Below are positions 58,851-64,000 of a stretch of DNA of 64,000 nucleotides, piece after piece. Numbering within the stretch: the stretch's first letter is position 1; the number at the start of each line of letters is the position of its first letter. Source of the DNA: Volvox africanus (taxonomy: Eukaryota; Chlorophyta; Chlorophyceae; Chlamydomonadales; Volvocaceae); NCBI GenBank assembly GCA_030268105.1, contig BSDZ01000004.1:1537001-1601000 (forward strand), written 5' to 3'. Made by a program: the position numbers and the translations under genes. The notes below the pieces were generated by a model. That model ran no database searches and was not told where the DNA came from. It saw only the letters and a list, made by a program, of their open reading frames with translations.

Positions 58851-60219
58851 GGAGCACTTGCTCGTCCTCTCAAATGGTGGTTTCGGAGGAGCACGAGATG
58901 CCCCACATGTGATGCCATGCAGATCGGATTCGTGTGTCACCCCACGAGGGCATTGTGCGGATTGCCGGCCCGCACGTGGATGTGTGTATGTACGACATTA
59001 TATGACATCACGCAATCTCCTGCGAATGGCCAGAGAGAGAGAGAGAGAGAGAGAGGGAGGGGGGGAGAGGGAGAGCTCTGTGCAACCAAGGTAACCGCCA
59101 AAGGCTGTAGAGGCGTTTGCTTTCTCATACAATGCATCCGACATCACGCACGAGGATGGAGGATGATGAAGAAGGATCAAGCGCGTTGCGGCACATCGTG
59201 GAGGACAGCGAGATGGGACTGGTAGAAGGGACAGCAGCATGCAGACAGGCAGGGGGAAAGGGGAAAATGGAAAGGAAGTATTCGGCCGCTCTTATTGATG
59301 TACGGCCGTGAATCAGTTTTGATGGTAGTAGTGATGGGCTGGCGGGAAGATGTTTGCGACGCTTCGTGGATTGGCGGGCTCGCTCACACCTGCGGCTGGT
59401 AGTTAGTAGTGCCATGTGCACTGCTGTTTTGAGCAAACACAGGAAGAAGGCGTAGAACTACAAGTCCTGCCATAGGACTGAGCGACGAAAGTTGCATCAG
59501 TTGGGACAGGGCTGTCTCCGGCCCGTGGCCCGCAGTAGCGCAACTTTTCTATGGGGGCTGTGCGGCGACTTTTGGCGGTGTGGGGTCGAAGCAATACGTA
59601 CGCACCTCGGGATGTCGCCCGTCCCGGGGGTCAAGGTGAGCCTGCAGCAAGGCGAGCCGCACTTTCCATACGGAGCGTTAAGCAAGGTTGCATGATGCTG
59701 TATAAATTTAAAAAAGAAAACTCACTTCACGATCTTATTTGTGTGCTTCCTCACTTTGTATGTTCGGCCGATAAGTCCGGCGCTAGGGCTTTTTTGATCA
59801 TAGGGAAGTTTTTTGAATCTTCCACCCAGATTGTTAGTATTCAACCATACAATCCGTTTCATTGTATTTAGTTGTCGATGTTCGCCACATCCAGTCTGTG
59901 CGGCTGCGTTATTATGGCCGCGTCAGCCTTCCACATGTCTCCATGGTGCCCGATGGAAAATTTTCCAGATAAAACAAAACCTTGTTCCCCTGCTGGACTT
60001 TCAATTTTAATGAAAAGGTGAACTTCAAGACATCTCGCTAACGACTAAAATACGGCAGCCTTAGAAACTAAATCGAAGGAATGTTCCACTAGCCGGGACG
60101 TCAGACAATCATTCTTGCCTCTGCAATCTGGTACAAAGCTTATCACTTGAGGTCGCAGCAACATTACGCTGGCGGAGTACACTGCCGCTGAGCCGCGAAC
60201 CTTTCAGAACAGCGGCGTC
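58851..60219. other. Region of uncertain coding content
   Basis: A plus-strand stretch ending at a GTGAGC donor near 59634 (EAIRTHLGMSPVPGVK) and another near 59880-59960 (HIQSVRLRYYGRVSLPHVSM) could be exons. Neither was joined to a gene, and no family can be assigned. Confidence 0.25.
59034..59056. repeat. (GA)n microsatellite
   Basis: Short AG tract in noncoding sequence. Confidence 0.85.
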
Positions 60220-61312
60220 ATGGTCGTAGGCATTTACAGCTTACCAGATGCTACTTCTCCAAAGAGGCGTTGCTCGGAGGGCTCGGCAAGCTTGCTGCCT
60301 TGTGGGCGACCGCTTAAGCGGTGGAAGGCTGAGAAAGGAGAGGAATCCGAGGTGCGAAACAGTTGCTTCAGCGTGTTATCATCATCAAGATTCGCATGAT
60401 TTGCGTAATTGTGGGCTTCGTCGCCTCGATGTGGCCTACAACCCACTCGTCGCTCATGCGTACAGGTAATCCTCGAAGCCACAGACGTGCTTGAATCTTC
60501 ATCGAGCGTTGTTCTGCTTGAAGAGAACGGTGGAATCTGGCACGTAGACGGATTACTAGAGCTCCTTGCCGGAGCACTATGCGCGACTTTCGGGGCCGAC
60601 CCGTTGGAGATTACGTCCGCTTCGGACGGGACCAGCACCACCAGCAATGTACAAGACGTACATTTGCCTCCAACGTCTATCGATCTCTTGCATCAGCCGC
60701 ACCATCTGGACGACGATGGCCTGGCCGACCAGCAGCAGCCGCTCCAGTTGCCGCCGCCTCTTCCGGCATCGCGGACGGCAAAACTTACCGAGCGCAACCT
60801 GCGTGCGCACACTGCCTCCACACAGCCCCCCTATGACACTCGCCAGTTGCACGACGACGATGAGGACTGCTCGTCAGTTGCCTCGCTGTCGGCTTGGGCC
60901 ATGGGAACTCAATCTCCGAGGTGAGAAACCGCACACGGTCGGTTGGAACCGCCTGGGGCAAGATGGCGAGATTCGCCATGTCACCTTATGATTCTTTACG
61001 ATTGCAATTCAATGCAGACTTAAGGCCCTTGCTTTGGCAGCCTTGCAATCTAGTTGCCATCGTACCTTCTCTTCGGCATAATTTTGTATCATGTTCTTGG
61101 TCTCTTTCCCTGGCATTGTGTGCTGCAGGCGTCACGTCAGCGACAGTGCTGGTCCGCAGCCGATATCCCCGGGGCCCGGGGGAGCGCCGGCCTTCAGCTT
61201 TGCACCCCGCCTTGGTGGCGCTGTTGGTGTTGGCGACAGCAGTGACCCTGTAGGTATCCCCGAGCCGCGCTGGCCTCGACGCCACCAATGGCCCGCAGCC
61301 GGCCGCTTGTGA
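60220..61312 (+). CDS. Hypothetical protein, about 256 aa, 3 exons
   Basis: Exons: 60220-60351, 60466-60920, 61129-61312; 771 nt with matching phases, donors GTGCGA and GTGAGA, acceptors CAG. The frame upstream of the ATG is closed by a TGA near 60148. The first exon has basic clusters (SPKRRC; RPLKRWKAEK) that could serve as a nuclear localisation signal. The second contains VVLLEENGGIWHVDGLLELL and then a long Asp/His/Gln/Pro-rich low-complexity region. The last is Gly/Pro-rich, ending WPRRHQWPAAGRL. No domain recognised; a nuclear regulatory role would be speculation. Confidence 0.55.
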
Positions 61313-62932
61313 CCCTCAAGTGGATGCCACTCCGCGTTGGCAGGGGAGGGCAGCCATTGCACCCCGTGAGAGCTGCAGCAGCGGTTGAGGTCAACCCCGC
61401 AAAGAATTGGAAACTACTCAGTGTCTCTTTGTGCCACTTTGATTCTTGGCCCCGGCCCCAATTCCCCCTGTTTAGTGTTTGGCGGCGGTTTCGGGGGGCT
61501 TCGCTTGCAGCCAGTTATGATCCGAAGCTTTGTCCGGGCAGCTTTATCATATGCAGCTAGATTGCCGTACTTATTTGCGTTGTGTTAGCCAACCAACCAG
61601 CGGTGACACGTGCTGGGCTGGCTGCGCCTGCGGCTGCTGGTTCGTAACTGGGATTGTCGTATGTGACCTCCGCACGGCTCTTACAAGCTCGCAATGGGCT
61701 TTGCACACATTGTGTGTCAAATGATATTTCAGCATCGGACCTTGAAGGGTGATGTGCGCGGCTTGGTATTTTGCGATTGGCAGCGCTCCCTTTTTCCAGG
61801 ATTTTCCCTTTTATGTGTTGCCTAACTGAGCTCAGCTTGAGCAAAATGTACAGCTCGAGAAGATAGTGAGATTGGATCTCGGGATTGGAGGATGTGAGGG
61901 CTTGGATGATCATCATGATGATGGTGGTGGTGGAAGCGGTGGTGCGATACAAAGCTTGTGACAGGAACAGAGGCTGCATGGGTGACTCTCCCAGTGGCGG
62001 CGGCAGTTGCGGGCTCAGGAGGACGCAGGAGGAGTCAACAGTTTCCAGGGTACTGCAGTGTAGCGGCCGAGGAAGGGAGAGGGAGCCAGATGTGCGAGGT
62101 GTTCAAGACCTTAACTAGGACAGGCGAATGCAGCAGAGTTAGGTCGTTGCACACAGCTGCAGACATCTTAGCTTGCCTGAGCAATGGCAGGAGGATCAGG
62201 GAGCCAGGCGAAGCAAGGTGAGGTAGGGGCCGCGGCGTGGTGCAGCTCCGTCGGGAAGTAGCTAGCGGAAGCGGATAGCACGGAGTACCCCCCCCCCCCA
62301 ATATTGAGGGGGCGGCATCTTGAAGTATATAGTGCAGAGGAGGGGGTACATTTCGGAGTCCAGGATGGGAAACAGAGGGCCTTCGTGGAGGAGTGGTGGA
62401 CGCAGCAGTGAGGGGGCATCTTTTAGTGCAAGTAACTGGATATCGGTGAGGAATCTAAATCTCTGGATCTGGGACATTTCAAAAGGCTCCTTCAAGGTTG
62501 TTTTCCTTCCGTTTGGTCGCAATGTTTTGGTGCGCACTCAGTTAGGTCGGAGGCACCGACCACATTTTCACTGCGGAGTAGGGAAAACTGAATTGACCGA
62601 CCTCTCCATTGGCAATCGAAACGCAAATGAATCCCGCATACGGAAATTTGTCGCTGCTTCTGCTGTAAGGCCCGGGACGCATCTCTGACTTAGTGCTGGC
62701 TGCCCCCGGGAGCTGTTGTATCGGGATCGGGATCAGGACTGCATTTTGGCGATGATGTGTGCGGTGCTGGCACTTAGGTACACCAGCTCGGCCAGGGTCC
62801 GCTCCAGGATGACCAATCGCTACAACTCGTTCACCGTTATGCGTTGGGCAACACTGCCCCTCTCTGAGACCTGATACGACCCCGGGCACGTCTTCCCGGC
62901 CAGCGAAACAACCAAAAGGCGGACCGCAGGAG
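61313..62932. other. Intergenic or UTR, no gene seen
   Basis: A 122-codon plus-strand frame (62320-62688) has no motif. It includes a poly-C run at about 62287-62300. A minus-strand TGTAA (TTACA at 61688-61692) might end the gene to the right. Confidence 0.4.
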
Positions 62933-64000
62933 CTAACATCGCAGCATATAGGCACATGAGCCGTTCACTGTAATGCGCTCATGGCGACGGGGCAGGCGGG
63001 CCACCTTGTACGCCGGATGCCCAGATGAGGCAAACCAACGGTACAGGCCACTGGCAGTGCGGCAGGTAACGAAGGTAAAGCCGGTGCCGCAAGGGTCCCC
63101 TTCTTGAATCATCCCACGGGTGCGCACAAAGGGCTGCAACAGTCGCACTCTGCGCCCCCTACCACAACCTCTGGATGCATTTCATCTGTATCTGCATTTG
63201 CCGGACATCCTCCTGCTCTTCTCAAGCGCAGTCCATGGGCCTGGGCTCCCACCCCAAGAAGGCCAGGAAGTACCCCCGGTCGCTTGCGTGAATGATGTGC
63301 AACCGAATATTAAGAGGTGCATAATCCTGATTCCGAAGCGCAGTTCTGGCGCCGGGGGGGAGAATACGTGCCACCAGTGCTGCTCGATGCTTCAGCTGCT
63401 GGAGGCGCGAGGTTCACCAGCAGCAGCAGCAGCCGTGGCGACGGCGGCGGGATTGGAGCCTGCAGCAGCGTATGACACATGAATCAGGACAAAGCATGGC
63501 GAGAAGCTGTTAAGGAAAGTGCACGCACGTTCCTCAGATACCGTCCTACACGGAAGACTCGCGCTGAGCTAATTGCTCGAGAGCCCCGGAATAAGAAATC
63601 CACGTGCATTTCCACTACAATGCACCACGGCGTCACTGCTGACCTTGGTGCTGAGCCCCACAGCCGCACAGGCTCTCAGACGGTATTATGGGACATTATT
63701 ACCGGTCCCCCAAACCTAAAAACTAAAACCTTCAAGGAAGGCGCATGGGGTTCCGACAGTGACCCACTCACCGGCCCCATTGGAGGTTTTGTGTAGCACC
63801 TCTCCAGCCAGGCGTGCACGCTCAAATAGTGCGTCCCTATACTGGCGCCACGCCTCCTGGCGACGGGCCTCAGCATTAAACCTCTCTGCTTTCCGGCTCA
63901 GTCGCAGGTCCTCAGCAACGCCCCGTTGAAAAGCTTCCCGCCAATCAAGCTCTCGCAGCTTCTGAAAGCGAGTGAACTCTTTGCGGTGCACGCGCAAGTC
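62933..64000 (-). CDS. 3' part of a gene running off the right edge; helical N-terminal exon
   Basis: The edge exon, ending at 63800 (donor GTGCTA), encodes a highly charged helix (DWREAFQRGVAEDLRLSRKA...). It joins in phase 0 to an exon starting at 63459 after a CAG, which contains NIRLHIIHASDRGYFLAFLG. A further minus-strand exon, 63133-62933, reads TRGMIQEGDPCGTGFTFVTC and ends in a TAG. The junction between the second and third is unresolved; the second could instead end at its own stop at 63222-63224. The family is not recognised. Confidence 0.4.

Noticed and set aside
60395..60465. Leucine-rich-repeat exon (NCGLRRLDVAYNPL)
   Set aside because: A single LRR-like string with no neighbours; it is mutually exclusive with the CAG acceptor used by the 60466-60920 exon.
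1..64000. tRNA, rRNA or organellar DNA
   Set aside because: No cloverleaf, rRNA core or organelle gene was recognised; the window reads as nuclear.

Overview
The window is nuclear DNA of a green alga, most likely a volvocine or other chlamydomonadalean. The sequence shows short spliced exons with GTGNGT/GTAAGN donors and CAG acceptors, TGTAA poly(A) signals, Gln/Ala/Pro-rich linkers and many microsatellites. It also shows CCCTAAAA telomere-like scraps and an ISA1-type starch-debranching isoamylase. There is no operon structure. Single ORFs are mostly exons, so I rebuilt genes by matching splice sites and reading phase across introns.

Left part (0-24 kb): an ARM-repeat plus TPR protein (539-6295, +, 10 exons, 565 aa) converges on a 13-exon gene for a 1,073-aa coiled-coil protein with one C-terminal membrane segment (15321-8124, -). 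A sparse 4-kb spacer separates it from a divergent, probably plastid-targeted SAM methyltransferase (19269-23055, +, 10 exons, 357 aa). All three models close in phase.

Middle (24-39 kb): a rearranged copia-type LTR element with a fold-back interior (24750-26448) is followed by a small intronless-looking membrane protein (26895-27212). Then come a low-complexity hypothetical protein (28273-29460), an unresolved stretch with long minus-strand ORFs, and a multi-exon membrane/coiled-coil protein ending at 37268.

Right part (39-64 kb): a secreted protein resembling a mostly bacterial domain family (39736-44506) lies upstream of a long ISA1-type isoamylase gene (47221-57464 resolved). The isoamylase carries all GH13 catalytic motifs and an unusual C-terminal extension. 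Its introns hold a dispersed repeat family, a near-perfect inverted repeat pair that brackets three coding exons, and an AT-rich insert with fragments of bacterial insertion-sequence transposases. A 256-aa hypothetical protein (60220-61312) and the 3' part of a minus-strand gene running off the right edge finish the window.

The most unusual items are the bacterial IS remnants in an algal intron, the exon-bracketing inverted repeat, the fold-back copia element, the isoamylase tail and the secreted bacterial-like protein. All exon models are manual; no transcript data or searches were available.
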